Origin: Salinivirgaceae bacterium
Lineage (GTDB): Bacteria > Bacteroidota > Bacteroidia > Bacteroidales > SZUA-534
Length of the DNA stretch: 64,000 nucleotides
Direction: 5' to 3'
Assembly (NCBI GenBank): GCA_017474765.1
Contig: JAFVGW010000034.1
Coordinates: 86,502-150,501 of the forward strand
Below the pieces are notes generated by a model, which made no database searches, was not told the DNA's origin, and saw nothing but the letters and a program-made list of their open reading frames with translations. This document shows, piece by piece, positions 41,509 through 49,550 of this stretch. Position 1 is the first letter of the stretch. Every line of letters starts with the position of its first letter. Both the position numbers and the translations under genes were made by a program.

Positions 41509-43095
41509 TCATTTTTTCTTCTTCCCAGTCAGCAGGCTAACCACCACAATGGTGATGCACGAAAGCGGGAAGGCGAACATAATCGGGTCGATGAACTTCA
41601 TCATACCATCGGTGATGAGCACGTCGGTGCCGAACAGCGCCTTGCAGACGCCAAGCGCAGTGGCTTCTTTGGCGTGGATGAACAGCAGCAGCAGGATGGT
41701 CACAACCACGCCCACAATCATACTCGCGAAAGCGCCTTGCTTGGTGACGCGTTTCCAGTAGAGAGCGCAGAAGTACGACGGCAGGAACGCCGACGCGCAG
41801 ATGCCCATAAAGAGCGATGTGCTGATGGCGATGACTGGTGAGTCGCTGCTTTCGCCTAATACAAAGCAAATTACGTAACTGATGAGTATAGAAACCAAAA
41901 CCGCCAGACGAATCATAATGGTCATACGGTCTTTGTGCTCGCGGTTCAGGCGGCGGCCCGAATTGATGTAGGTGCCGTAGATGTCGCCGCCAGCCGACGC
42001 GCCCATTGTGTGGAACTGCGCGCTCAACGTCGACATACTTGCCGACAGGATGCAGAGCATAAAGATGGTCACAAACCAGGTCGGCATCACGCGGCCGATG
42101 AAATACGGAATAATCTTGTCGGATGCGTCAACCATTGCTGCCGCGATTTTGCCATCGTTTTGCAGGAAATAAAGGTTCGAGAGTGCGCCAACGTGGTAAA
42201 TCACGCCAACGGTGATAATCAGGAACACACAGCCGATGGCCACGCCCTGGTTCAGTTTCTTTGTGCTGTTGACGGTCATAAAGCGGACAACCAACTGCGG
42301 TTGCGCCAGACAGCCGATGCCCACGCCCATAATCATCGATGTGACAAGCGTGAACCATTGCTGCGAGCCGAAGCGCGGCATTGCCGTCCAGCCCTGGTGA
42401 CCAATGGCGGCAAGTTTCTCGGGCACGCGGTCCGACATTGCTTCAAGCGCACGGTTGGCTTCGCCGAAGCCCATATGCAGAGCCTTGTAAACGCCGAAAA
42501 CCAGCACGCCCATACAGATGAACATTATCACAGCCTGCAGAGCATCGGTGTACATCACGCCCTTCATACCGCCAGCCATCACGTAGGATGCAACTATCAC
42601 GGTGAAAATCAGCAAAGAAAGGTCGAAACTGATGCCGAACACTTCCTGCATACAGAACACGCCGCCGCGAAGCACTGCCGCAGCGTAGAGCGGCATACAA
42701 AGGAAGATGACTGATGCTGCAAACACTCTGATTCTCTTTGAGTTGTAGTAAGCACCAAGGAAGTGGGCGAACGATGTTGCGTGCAGTTTTGCGCCGATGC
42801 GCCGCGTTGGCCGTCCGAAGATGATGAAGGCGATGACCACGCCCACAAACATATTCAGGAACATCAGCCATTGGATGCCCATACCGAATGTGGCCGCAAC
42901 ACCGCCGAAACCAACTATGGCTGAAGCAGATATGAACGTGGCGCCGTACGAGAGCGACATCACGATGGGGTTCATCTCGCCGCCGCCAATCAAGAAATCT
43001 TTTGAGTTTTTCGTCTTCTTATAGCCCAAAAATCCCAAAAACGCGATGGCCAGGAAATAGACCATCACAATCATATACATCGAAAAATTTTCCAT
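41509..43095 (-). CDS. Sodium:solute symporter (SSS) family protein
   Basis: This 528-residue inner-membrane protein is a 13-helix SSS-family sodium symporter: KTKNSKDFLIGGGEMNPIVM, LSYGATFISASAIVGFGGVA, and YVMAGGMKGVMYTDALQAVIM, the family signature. GRPTRRIGAKLHATSFAHFLG is also characteristic. It ends with a short basic tail (LLTGKKKK). The substrate (acetate, amino acid, pantothenate or sugar type) is not clear; it groups by eye with SSS acetate/amino-acid-type members. A 40-residue accessory protein gene lies just upstream, 23 bp away, the usual arrangement for this transporter subgroup. Confidence 0.92.
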   Translation of the reverse strand: MENFSMYMIVMVYFLAIAFLGFLGYKKTKNSKDFLIGGGEMNPIVMSLSYGATFISASAIVGFGGVAATFGMGIQWLMFLNMFVGVVIAFIIFGRPTRRIGAKLHATSFAHFLGAYYNSKRIRVFAASVIFLCMPLYAAAVLRGGVFCMQEVFGISFDLSLLIFTVIVASYVMAGGMKGVMYTDALQAVIMFICMGVLVFGVYKALHMGFGEANRALEAMSDRVPEKLAAIGHQGWTAMPRFGSQQWFTLVTSMIMGVGIGCLAQPQLVVRFMTVNSTKKLNQGVAIGCVFLIITVGVIYHVGALSNLYFLQNDGKIAAAMVDASDKIIPYFIGRVMPTWFVTIFMLCILSASMSTLSAQFHTMGASAGGDIYGTYINSGRRLNREHKDRMTIMIRLAVLVSILISYVICFVLGESSDSPVIAISTSLFMGICASAFLPSYFCALYWKRVTKQGAFASMIVGVVVTILLLLFIHAKEATALGVCKALFGTDVLITDGMMKFIDPIMFAFPLSCITIVVVSLLTGKKKK

Positions 43096-43118
43096 CTATA
43101 AATTATTGATAGTTAATA

Positions 43119-43241
43119 CTAAAGATTGTCGGCATCGTCTTCTTTGTTCCAATACTTTATGCCAAAAATTATCGAGCCTATCACGCATAAAATCGACAGC
43201 AGATAGACAATCCAGATACCAGGGTCGGAAATACCAAACAT
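43119..43241 (-). CDS. Symporter small accessory protein
   Basis: This 40-residue single-helix membrane protein starts MFGISDPGIWIVYLLSILCV, continues to about residue 29 with hydrophobic residues, and ends in a charged tail (KYWNKEDDADNL). The sequence and its position 23 bp upstream of the SSS gene match the 'symporter small accessory protein' that accompanies many bacterial sodium:solute symporters. It probably stabilises or modulates the transporter in the inner membrane (inference from context). It is below the size normally detected in gene finding. Confidence 0.8.
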   Translation of the reverse strand: MFGISDPGIWIVYLLSILCVIGSIIFGIKYWNKEDDADNL

Positions 43242-43337
43242 TGTAAAGCAGTTTTAAAATTGATGTTTAAAAAAGTGCATAAAAGTAGATAAATGTGTGA
43301 TTTTGCTGATTACCGCGCCCGATTGTACGTAAATCAC

Positions 43338-46145
43338 TTACTTTTCGCGTGGCGTCTTCCCCATCACCCCATTGAAATTCATCGACAGCAGGAAGCCGAA
43401 ATAGTTGTCGCTCTTTGAGATACGTCTTGCGTAGCGCACACCAGCCGAGATGGGCACGGCAAAGCGGTAGATGTGGAAATCGGCCGTCAGGTCGCAGCCC
43501 GAAGAGCGCATTGTTGTGGTTTCCCCTTTGTTGACGGCTTCGGCGTAGTCATAAAAGATTTTTGCTTTTATCCGCTTGATATACAGTGCACTGCCAAGCG
43601 CCAAATCGGGATAGAGAAGCGGCAGTGAGTACGATGCCATTAAAGTTGTGAGCCGAGTGTTCGACACCGATTTGTAGCCGCGCGGATAAAGCACCAACGA
43701 ATTGAATACAAGATTGTTACGACTACTTTCCTGCCAACCGCCGTAGAGCGCGATGCCGTGGTTGGCGAGCAGTCCAGGCAGGTAGAACCACACCTGCGCG
43801 GCCGTCTGATGGTTTTCGGGTTGGTCGATGTAGTGATGGTAGTCGCTGCGAAGAACGATGCCCCAACGCGACTGCAAATCGCGATGAGCGAGCCGCCTTA
43901 ACGATTGAAAATAAAGGCAATAGCCCAGCGTGTGGTCGGTGGTGTCAACTGCTTTGCGGCCATACGACAATTCTGTGTTGATGTATTGGTAAGATGCCTG
44001 CGCCGTCAGCGATGTGGTGAAAACGCTCGTTTTCAACGTCATAGGTACCTGAACGAACGCCACGCCGCGCTTCCGCAGAACATCAAGAGTAATGGTGCCC
44101 TTGTTTGTTTCTTGCTGTGCTTTAAACTTATAGATGTCGCCGCGCGCACCGATTATAGGGAAAAATCCCTTGTAGCGGTATTCAAGGAAATAATCGTCTT
44201 TGCTTTCTGCGGTAAGCCATTGATAACCAGCCGTTAGGAACGATGTTGAAAGTGCGTCTTGCGACATTATGGTCAGGCCAGGACCGACTTCCGAATCATC
44301 GATTCGCACCGAGAGCGGCCCCCAACTGTGAATGTTGAGCAGATGCGCCAAACGGCTGTAACGCTGCACTTTATACACGCTGTCGTTGCCGAAAACAACT
44401 CTTTGCTCTTGTTCGGCGAGCGCTTGCGTCTGACTGTTTGCAATGGCCGTCGGCATTTCGGTTTTGGCAAGGTTATCTATCTGTTTTTCAGCAATCTGAA
44501 AACCATCGGCGGTGTAGTAAGTGAACAGCAGGCTGTCGCCGCTCACGCTGCCTGTACCCACCCCGAACGGACTTTCTGCCACAACACCGAAAGTGCTGTC
44601 GGTCAGGCTGTAAGCATACCAGGCGGTGTTGCCGTTGTGGTTGCCAGTCATATAGAGTTTGTTGCCGCAGAACAGCAGATTCGAGATGTCATCGTTGATT
44701 TGTGGCAGCACGGTGTCGATGGTGCGGCGTTCCAAATCAATCACCGAAACCGACTTGCAATCCAGCTCTATCGAAATGTAAGCCAGCCGTTTATCGTCGT
44801 CGGACCAAGCCACGCGCACAGGCACGGAATTGCCCGTTTGAAACCGCGCCGCCCGACTGCCGTCAAGGGTGTGAAGTTCGACCGCCCACTGCGACGAATC
44901 GCTATAACTGATTGACGCTATTTGAGTTGCCGAGTGCGAAAGCGTAGAGCCATAGTAGCGCCCGCGGCGAACTAGAGTGCGTTTGCGGTGACGGTCATGG
45001 TCGTAAGTCACAATCTGACTGTGGTTTGCGTTTTCCCAACGTGTGTAGCGCAACTGATTCCAAACCAACAAGTTGCCCGATGCTGAAAAATGTTTGATGC
45101 TCATCGGCCCAGGGCGGGTGATTTTTTTGACTCGGCCTTTTGCGGTGTCAATCACCACAAACGACGGAATGTCAGACAGTTGCTCGCGCAAGGCCACCAC
45201 CTTGCCCTGCGCGTTTTTCTGCGGCACAAAGTAACTTGTGTAGTCGTGCGGTGTTGGCTTGGTAAGCAGTCGGGCATTGTCGGGGGCGGCGTTTTTTGCA
45301 CCTGCAGTGAGCGGTTCAAGTGCCGCACGATAGAATTCAACTTCCTTTAAACCAGTAGTTTCGCGTATTCCGCGGCCGAACGGTCGCAGCGCAATCGGGT
45401 GGCGCGCCACTCGCGTCATCGCATTCGGCCAAAGTTGTGCGCCATATTGCTGCCGACCATAACTTATTAGTTGATAGCCAAGATGATAGCGTGTAGGTAC
45501 ATTGTCGGCAAACGAGCCGAACATTGCTTTCTGATAACTGTAAACGCCTTTCTGCGCCACCTGCGCGGCCAGGCGGTTGGTGAAATCGCCCGTGCGTCCG
45601 CGCCCCGACGCCGATGCGCCTGTCTCATACGCCACCGCGTCGCCTTCCAGGAACCAGTAAGGCACGTGCAGACCGAGCAGAAGCCCAGTGTATTGCTCGC
45701 CGAGCAGCACGCTGAAGAATCGCGATGCGCCTTGGTTCAGCATATCGGTTTGCACCACGTGACGGAATTCGTGCAACACAAGTTGCTGATTCCAAGCGTG
45801 TTGGTAATTGTCGGGCGAAGCCGTTGTGAGCAGATTCATCCGCCGTGGCGCCCAAGCCACTTCGCCATTGGCGTACGCCGCCGACGTGAACAGCACCGCA
45901 GGAACGCGCCTTGGCTGCCAGCCGAGCGTTTTGCCGCCGTTCATATACACCCGTTCAAGATTGTTGGCGTAGATTTGCCCCAAAGCCGTATCGCTCTGCG
46001 GAAAAATCACATCGAAATGCGCTGTTTTTATGTGAGATAGCCTGCGGAAACGGTCTTGGCCGCTATCGTAGAATTGGCCTTGCGCCGACATCGCGGAAAG
46101 CGCAAAAAACAAGAACAGCAACCGCCTGATTTTTGTATGGCTCAT
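43338..46145 (-). CDS. Large surface protein: HExxH peptidase-like, beta-propeller and outer-membrane barrel domains
   Basis: The 935-residue product has a signal peptide (MSHTKIRRLLFLFFALSAMS AQGQ) and three regions. Residues about 30-300 look like a zinc peptidase MA-type domain with LHEFRHVVQT (His125, Glu126, His129) and a possible third ligand in WFLEGDAVA. Residues about 310-600 carry TolB/DPP-IV-like propeller strands (SASGNLLVWNQLRYTRWENA, AWSDDDKRLAYISIELD). Residues about 650-935 are aromatic, alternating strands of an outer-membrane barrel (GYKSVSNTRLTTLMASYSLP, NYFGFLLSMNFNG). It probably sits in the outer membrane with the peptidase domain exposed to the periplasm or surface. Substrate unknown. 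The ATG at 46145 gives the best signal peptide. Confidence 0.82.
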   Translation of the reverse strand: MSHTKIRRLLFLFFALSAMSAQGQFYDSGQDRFRRLSHIKTAHFDVIFPQSDTALGQIYANNLERVYMNGGKTLGWQPRRVPAVLFTSAAYANGEVAWAPRRMNLLTTASPDNYQHAWNQQLVLHEFRHVVQTDMLNQGASRFFSVLLGEQYTGLLLGLHVPYWFLEGDAVAYETGASASGRGRTGDFTNRLAAQVAQKGVYSYQKAMFGSFADNVPTRYHLGYQLISYGRQQYGAQLWPNAMTRVARHPIALRPFGRGIRETTGLKEVEFYRAALEPLTAGAKNAAPDNARLLTKPTPHDYTSYFVPQKNAQGKVVALREQLSDIPSFVVIDTAKGRVKKITRPGPMSIKHFSASGNLLVWNQLRYTRWENANHSQIVTYDHDRHRKRTLVRRGRYYGSTLSHSATQIASISYSDSSQWAVELHTLDGSRAARFQTGNSVPVRVAWSDDDKRLAYISIELDCKSVSVIDLERRTIDTVLPQINDDISNLLFCGNKLYMTGNHNGNTAWYAYSLTDSTFGVVAESPFGVGTGSVSGDSLLFTYYTADGFQIAEKQIDNLAKTEMPTAIANSQTQALAEQEQRVVFGNDSVYKVQRYSRLAHLLNIHSWGPLSVRIDDSEVGPGLTIMSQDALSTSFLTAGYQWLTAESKDDYFLEYRYKGFFPIIGARGDIYKFKAQQETNKGTITLDVLRKRGVAFVQVPMTLKTSVFTTSLTAQASYQYINTELSYGRKAVDTTDHTLGYCLYFQSLRRLAHRDLQSRWGIVLRSDYHHYIDQPENHQTAAQVWFYLPGLLANHGIALYGGWQESSRNNLVFNSLVLYPRGYKSVSNTRLTTLMASYSLPLLYPDLALGSALYIKRIKAKIFYDYAEAVNKGETTTMRSSGCDLTADFHIYRFAVPISAGVRYARRISKSDNYFGFLLSMNFNGVMGKTPREK

Positions 46146-46199
46146 TGCCGTTCTCATTTTATCTCGACTTAAATCGCAGATTATCAACTATGTATCAGA

Positions 46200-47015
46200 T
46201 TACAGTTCGTTTATAAGTTCTGTGATTATTGTTGTCATTTGCGGTTCAACGCGGCCAGCCACGTCCTGAACTTCGTCGTGCGTGGTCTCGCCGTCGGGCG
46301 TTGCGGGCTTGTCGGTGTTGGTGATTATCGACAGGCCAAGAACGCGGATTCCCATATGATGGGCCACAATCACTTCGGGCACGGTTGACATTCCTGTGGC
46401 GTCGGCGCCCCAGATGCGGAACATCTTGTACTCGGCGGGCGTCTCAAGCGTTGGGCCAGGGCTGCCGATGTACACGCCTTCCTGCAGTTTGATTCCGTGG
46501 CGCTCGGCGATTTTGTGAGCGCGCGAAATCAACTCGCCGTCGTAGGTCTTGCTCATATCGGGGAAGCGCGGGCCCAGTTCGTGATAGTTGTAGCCGCGCA
46601 GCGGATTCTCGGGGAAGTTGTTGATGTGGTCGCGGATGACCATAATGTCGCCAACCTTGAATGACGGATTGATTCCGCCCGAAGCGTTCGACACTATAAG
46701 TATCTCGATACCAAGGAATTTCATCACTCGGATGGGGAACGTGAGCTGGTTCATCTCGTAGTTCTCGTAGTAATGAAACCTGCCCTGCATTGCCACCACC
46801 TTCTTACCGCCGAGCTCGCCCAGCAGCAACTGTCCCTTGTGCCCGTCGACAGTCGAAATCGGGAAGCCAGGAATGTCCTTGTAAGCGATTGATTTATCGA
46901 CTTTTATCTTGTCACCCAAACCGCCCAGGCCACTGCCCAGCACAATTCCCACCTGCGGCTTATAGTTAAGCCCCTGCAGTACGAATTCGGCTGTTTTTTT
47001 GAAATCTTCAATCAT
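46200..47015 (-). CDS. punA: Purine-nucleoside phosphorylase
   Basis: This 271-residue enzyme is a trimeric, mammalian-type PNP (family 2) that splits inosine and guanosine with phosphate to give ribose 1-phosphate and the free base. Motifs: phosphate-binding GIVLGSGLGG (residues 24-33), RFHYYENYEMNQLTFPIRVM, SNASGGINPSFKVGDIMVIR, GSPGPTLETPAEYKMFR and the base-binding GADATGMSTVPEVIVAHHMG...ITN. Glu and Asn of the base site are conserved. It follows the 90-residue helical gene by 12 bp, so the two are probably co-transcribed. Cytosolic purine salvage. Confidence 0.95.
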   Translation of the reverse strand: MIEDFKKTAEFVLQGLNYKPQVGIVLGSGLGGLGDKIKVDKSIAYKDIPGFPISTVDGHKGQLLLGELGGKKVVAMQGRFHYYENYEMNQLTFPIRVMKFLGIEILIVSNASGGINPSFKVGDIMVIRDHINNFPENPLRGYNYHELGPRFPDMSKTYDGELISRAHKIAERHGIKLQEGVYIGSPGPTLETPAEYKMFRIWGADATGMSTVPEVIVAHHMGIRVLGLSIITNTDKPATPDGETTHDEVQDVAGRVEPQMTTIITELINEL

Positions 47016-47027
47016 CGTTCAACGCAT

Positions 47028-47300
47028 TTATTTTGCGCCCACAATGTCGCGCAATTTGTTGTAGATGTCGTCGGCAGCGGCAATCGCTTCGTTTTTGATA
47101 CCATTAAAATATGTCTTGTCCTTTTTGTCGCCCTTGTTGATTTTGTCAAGGCTCGAATCGAGAATGTCAAGAGCCTTTTCAATCAGCCCCAACACGTCGT
47201 CCTTCTTTTCAGGATGAAGAACAATGACATTGCTGCAATCAGAAACTATTTCTGAAACTAAATACTTTACGTCGCTTTTTAAATCTCTAATACTTGCCAT
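47028..47300 (-). CDS. Hypothetical helical protein
   Basis: This 90-residue, lysine- and aspartate-rich protein is predicted to be entirely helical (SIRDLKSDVKYLVSEIVSDC, KKDDVLGLIEKALDILDSSL, IKNEAIAAADDIYNKLRDIV). It has no signal peptide, membrane helix or recognised domain, but the same kind of short helical protein is common in Bacteroidales next to punA-type genes in my recollection (unverified). It lies 12 bp upstream of punA and shares its transcription unit. Confidence 0.75.
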   Translation of the reverse strand: MASIRDLKSDVKYLVSEIVSDCSNVIVLHPEKKDDVLGLIEKALDILDSSLDKINKGDKKDKTYFNGIKNEAIAAADDIYNKLRDIVGAK

Positions 47301-47433
47301 AATTGTAAATTTTTAAAAACTCACTAATATATAGTTTTTCGGAATATCTGCACAAAAATTATTCCCGACCTCAAATGCAGATTCAAAAAGCAATATTTCG
47401 GCAATCTTTTCTCCTTCACAATCAGGCTGAAAC

Positions 47434-47464
47434 AAAAAACGGCAACCATTTGGCTGCCGTTTTT
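47434..47464 (-). terminator. Intrinsic terminator after the 60-residue repeat-protein gene
   Basis: AAAAACGGCA and TGCCGTTTTT (47435-47464) form a 10-bp stem with a ten-base loop, with a T run on each strand. It lies 20 bp past the stop at 47484. Confidence 0.7.
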
Positions 47465-47483
47465 GTTGTTGGTAATTGGTCTA

Positions 47484-47666
47484 TTAACAGCTATGAGAAG
47501 ACAACTGACTTCCTCTTTCATCATACACATAAATCCAACCATTTTTCTTTACACTAAAAGAAGTGCCTGTGTATCCTTGCAATTGACCTGTCATAGAGCA
47601 CAATTGACTTCCTTTTTCATCATACACATAAATCCAATCACCTTTTTGAATTGCTGAACCAATCAT
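47484..47666 (-). CDS. Small protein with duplicated WIYVYDEKGSQL motif
   Basis: The 60-residue product contains two near-identical units, GDWIYVYDEKGSQLCSMTG and GWIYVYDERGSQLSSHSC, joined by QLQGYTGTSFSVKKN. Each unit reads as two beta strands around a turn, as in short WG/KWG-type repeats. There is no signal peptide. Similar tiny proteins occur in various gut bacteria, but I know of no function. It has its own terminator downstream, so it is probably expressed. The DNA of the two units is also nearly identical (AAATCCAACCATTTTTC versus AAATCCAATCACCTTTTTG regions), indicating recent duplication. Confidence 0.65.
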   Translation of the reverse strand: MIGSAIQKGDWIYVYDEKGSQLCSMTGQLQGYTGTSFSVKKNGWIYVYDERGSQLSSHSC

Positions 47667-47779
47667 AATTTTAAGTTTTAGAATTAAACATTTATTTAAC
47701 TATCCCAAATTTTGTGATAATTCAGCAAAACAGATGTCTAATTTTGTGAGAACAAATCTCATAGATGTGAGGAAAATTG

Positions 47780-48052
47780 TCAAAGTTTTCTGCTTATTAC
47801 AATTTTATCATCATCAAAATTGATTTTGCACCAATCTGGTGTTGAGGAAATTGAGGGCCGTGCAGATTGCAGAAAATCATAATTGAGCAGTTCCGAGAGT
47901 TCCATAAGTCGGTAAACGTCAATGTTTTCACGTTTAAGCATATCGTAAACCGAGTGAACGTGCAGGTTCAGCGCCTTCGCTATTTCGGAGGCGCTTGTGC
48001 CTCGTAGTTCCATAACCCGTCTTATCTCGTTGCCAAAGTGAATTTTCTGCAT
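47780..48052 (-). CDS. XRE-type helix-turn-helix protein
   Basis: This 90-residue DNA-binding protein has an N-terminal HTH: HFGNEIRRVMELRGTSASEIAKALNLHVHSVYDMLKREN (quoted in part; core GTSASEIAKALNLHVHSVYD), then VYRLMELSELLNYDFLQSA and a C-terminal tail of about 25 residues (TPDWCKINFDDDKIVISRKL). It is distantly like the XRE protein at 29491-29703 (both end ...L.NYDF/NHDF). It lies immediately downstream of a 113-bp imperfect palindrome (48083-48195) that could be its operator or a structured leader. Confidence 0.8.
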   Translation of the reverse strand: MQKIHFGNEIRRVMELRGTSASEIAKALNLHVHSVYDMLKRENIDVYRLMELSELLNYDFLQSARPSISSTPDWCKINFDDDKIVISRKL

Positions 48053-48082
48053 AAAAAACGTGAATTAATTCAACGTTATTTC

Positions 48083-48195
48083 AAGTTGCGGGCTCTGGTA
48101 AACCTTAGACACAAATAAGTAGAATAATTCACGCTTACGCGTGAACATTTACCACTTATTCTTGTGTCTTATAAATGTACCAGATTTCGCAACTT
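48083..48195. repeat. 113-bp imperfect palindrome upstream of the XRE gene
   Basis: The left arm (AAGTTGCGGGCTCTGGTAAA..., 48083-48122) and the reverse complement of the right arm (AAGTTGCGAAATCTGGTACA..., ending 48195) align over about 45 bases, including AAGTTGCG, TCTGGTA, AGACACAA and ATAAGT blocks. The centre is a perfect smaller hairpin, TTCACGC-TTAC-GCGTGAA (48128-48145). It could be a MITE-like element, a cruciform operator or an RNA hairpin. No transposase is nearby. Confidence 0.75.
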
Positions 48196-48320
48196 CAAGA
48201 ATTAAGCGTAACGCTCAAATAATTATGTTGTTATTTCTTTTCTATTCTGCTCTCGTATAAATTTTTGTTTTCGTAAAAGTAAAAAGAAAATCGGCTGTAT
48301 CAACAATCCTCTTGCCATCA

Positions 48321-48350
48321 AAAAAAGCAGAACCACTCGGCTCTGCTTTT
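48321..48350 (-). terminator. Intrinsic terminator of lysA
   Basis: AAAAGCAGA(A)CC pairs with GG(C)TCTGCTTTT around ACTC (48323-48350), followed by seven T on the minus strand, 53 bp past the lysA stop. Confidence 0.75.
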
Positions 48351-48361
48351 ATCTAAAAATA

Positions 48362-48392
48362 AATCTGTTTAATCTGTGTCTATCTGCGTTCT
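48362..48392 (+). repeat. Dispersed intergenic repeat, copy 4
   Basis: AATCTGTTTAATCTGTGT-CTATCTGCGTTCTT: tandem ATCTGTG/ATCTGCG units related to the 16282-16324 copy, in the short gap before the lysA stop. Confidence 0.45.
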
Positions 48393-48402
48393 TTTCAAAC
48401 AC

Positions 48403-49545
48403 TTACTTCGAAAAATACCCCTTCACCAGCGTGCGCAGATTGTAGGTCGATGCCATTGCTTCGCCGTAAGCGCCGGCGGAGCGGATGGCCAGCAGGTCGC
48501 CGCGATGGCAACCGGCCAGGTCGATTGACTTGGCAAAGCAGTCCGACGACTCGCAGATTGGTCCCACAACGTCGTACTTCTCTTCGGGCTCGGTGCTGCT
48601 GATGTTCTCAATCTTGTGCACAGCCTGATACAGCGCCGGGCGGATGAGTTCAGTAAAGCCCGCGTCAACAATGGCGAACTTCTTGTTTGTGCCATTCTTG
48701 ACGTATAACACTTTGGTTATCAGGCTGCCACACTGTGCAACAATGGCGCGGCCCAACTCAAAGTGCAGTTGCTGTTTCGGACGCAGTTTCAGCGACTCGG
48801 CAAACACTTTGAAATACTCTTCAAACGTCGGAATAGGCTGTTTGTCAGGCTGTTCGTAGTTCACGCCAAGACCGCCGCCCACGTTGATGTGGTCAACAAT
48901 GATTTTGCGGGCGTAGAACCATTCCTGAATCTCATTCACGCGAGTGCAGAGATTGCGAAAATCTTGCATATCAAGAATTTGTGAGCCAATATGAAAGTGC
49001 AGACCGATGAGTTCAACGTTCTTTGTGCGTTCCAGCACCTTCAGCACGTCGTCCAGAGCCCACGTGTTGATACCGAACTTGTTCTCTTCCAAGCCGGTAG
49101 TGATGTAGTGGTGCGTTGAAGCGTGCACGTTGGGATTGATGCGCAGTGCGATGTGCACCCGTTTGCCCATTTGACCGGCAATCTCGTCAATCACTTCAAT
49201 TTCGGGAATCGACTCGCAGTTGAAGCAGAAAATATTGTTTTCCAGACCGATGCGAATCTCTTCGTCGCTCTTGCCGACACCTGCAAACGCAATTTTTTCG
49301 GGTGCTATGCCAGCTGCGATGCTTTGCAGAATCTCGTTTCCGCTCACGCAGTCGGTGCCCAGCCCAGCGGCGTTCACACGGCGCAGAATCTCAAGGTTGC
49401 CGTTGGCTTTCACGGCGTAGTGCACGTGGTAGCCGTGGCGGTCGGCCAGCGATTTCACGGTCTGCAGCGTTTGGTCGAGCAGTTGCGAGTCGTACCAGTA
49501 GAACGGCGTTTTCAGCCCTTCGAATTGTTTCAAATCGAAATTCAT
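48403..49545 (-). CDS. lysA: Diaminopimelate decarboxylase
   Basis: This 380-residue PLP enzyme converts meso-diaminopimelate to L-lysine, the last step of lysine synthesis. The PLP lysine is in VHYAVKANGNLEILR, the phosphate-binding glycine loop in HINVGGGLGVNY, and the substrate cysteine region in VGPICESSDCFAKS; the C-terminal GAYGEAMASTYN matches family VI/III-fold decarboxylases. It follows aspartate kinase with the ATG (49545) 6 bp past that stop; a GTG at 49551 would overlap it. The pair links the first and last steps of the aspartate-to-lysine pathway, implying co-regulation. Confidence 0.95.
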   Translation of the reverse strand: MNFDLKQFEGLKTPFYWYDSQLLDQTLQTVKSLADRHGYHVHYAVKANGNLEILRRVNAAGLGTDCVSGNEILQSIAAGIAPEKIAFAGVGKSDEEIRIGLENNIFCFNCESIPEIEVIDEIAGQMGKRVHIALRINPNVHASTHHYITTGLEENKFGINTWALDDVLKVLERTKNVELIGLHFHIGSQILDMQDFRNLCTRVNEIQEWFYARKIIVDHINVGGGLGVNYEQPDKQPIPTFEEYFKVFAESLKLRPKQQLHFELGRAIVAQCGSLITKVLYVKNGTNKKFAIVDAGFTELIRPALYQAVHKIENISSTEPEEKYDVVGPICESSDCFAKSIDLAGCHRGDLLAIRSAGAYGEAMASTYNLRTLVKGYFSK

Positions 49546-49550
49546 AGACA

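Larger units (their letters stand above)
48196..48402. other. Spacer downstream of lysA
   Basis: AT-rich sequence between the palindrome and lysA. It contains an AGCGTAACGCT inverted repeat (48205-48215), the lysA terminator and a copy of the dispersed repeat. No gene is seen; 48053-48402 as a whole is 350 bp of non-coding DNA. Confidence 0.5.

Noticed and set aside
41935..42714. A 259-codon plus-strand open frame
   Set aside because: Antisense to the sodium:solute symporter; histidine- and cysteine-rich low-complexity translation typical of a shadow frame.
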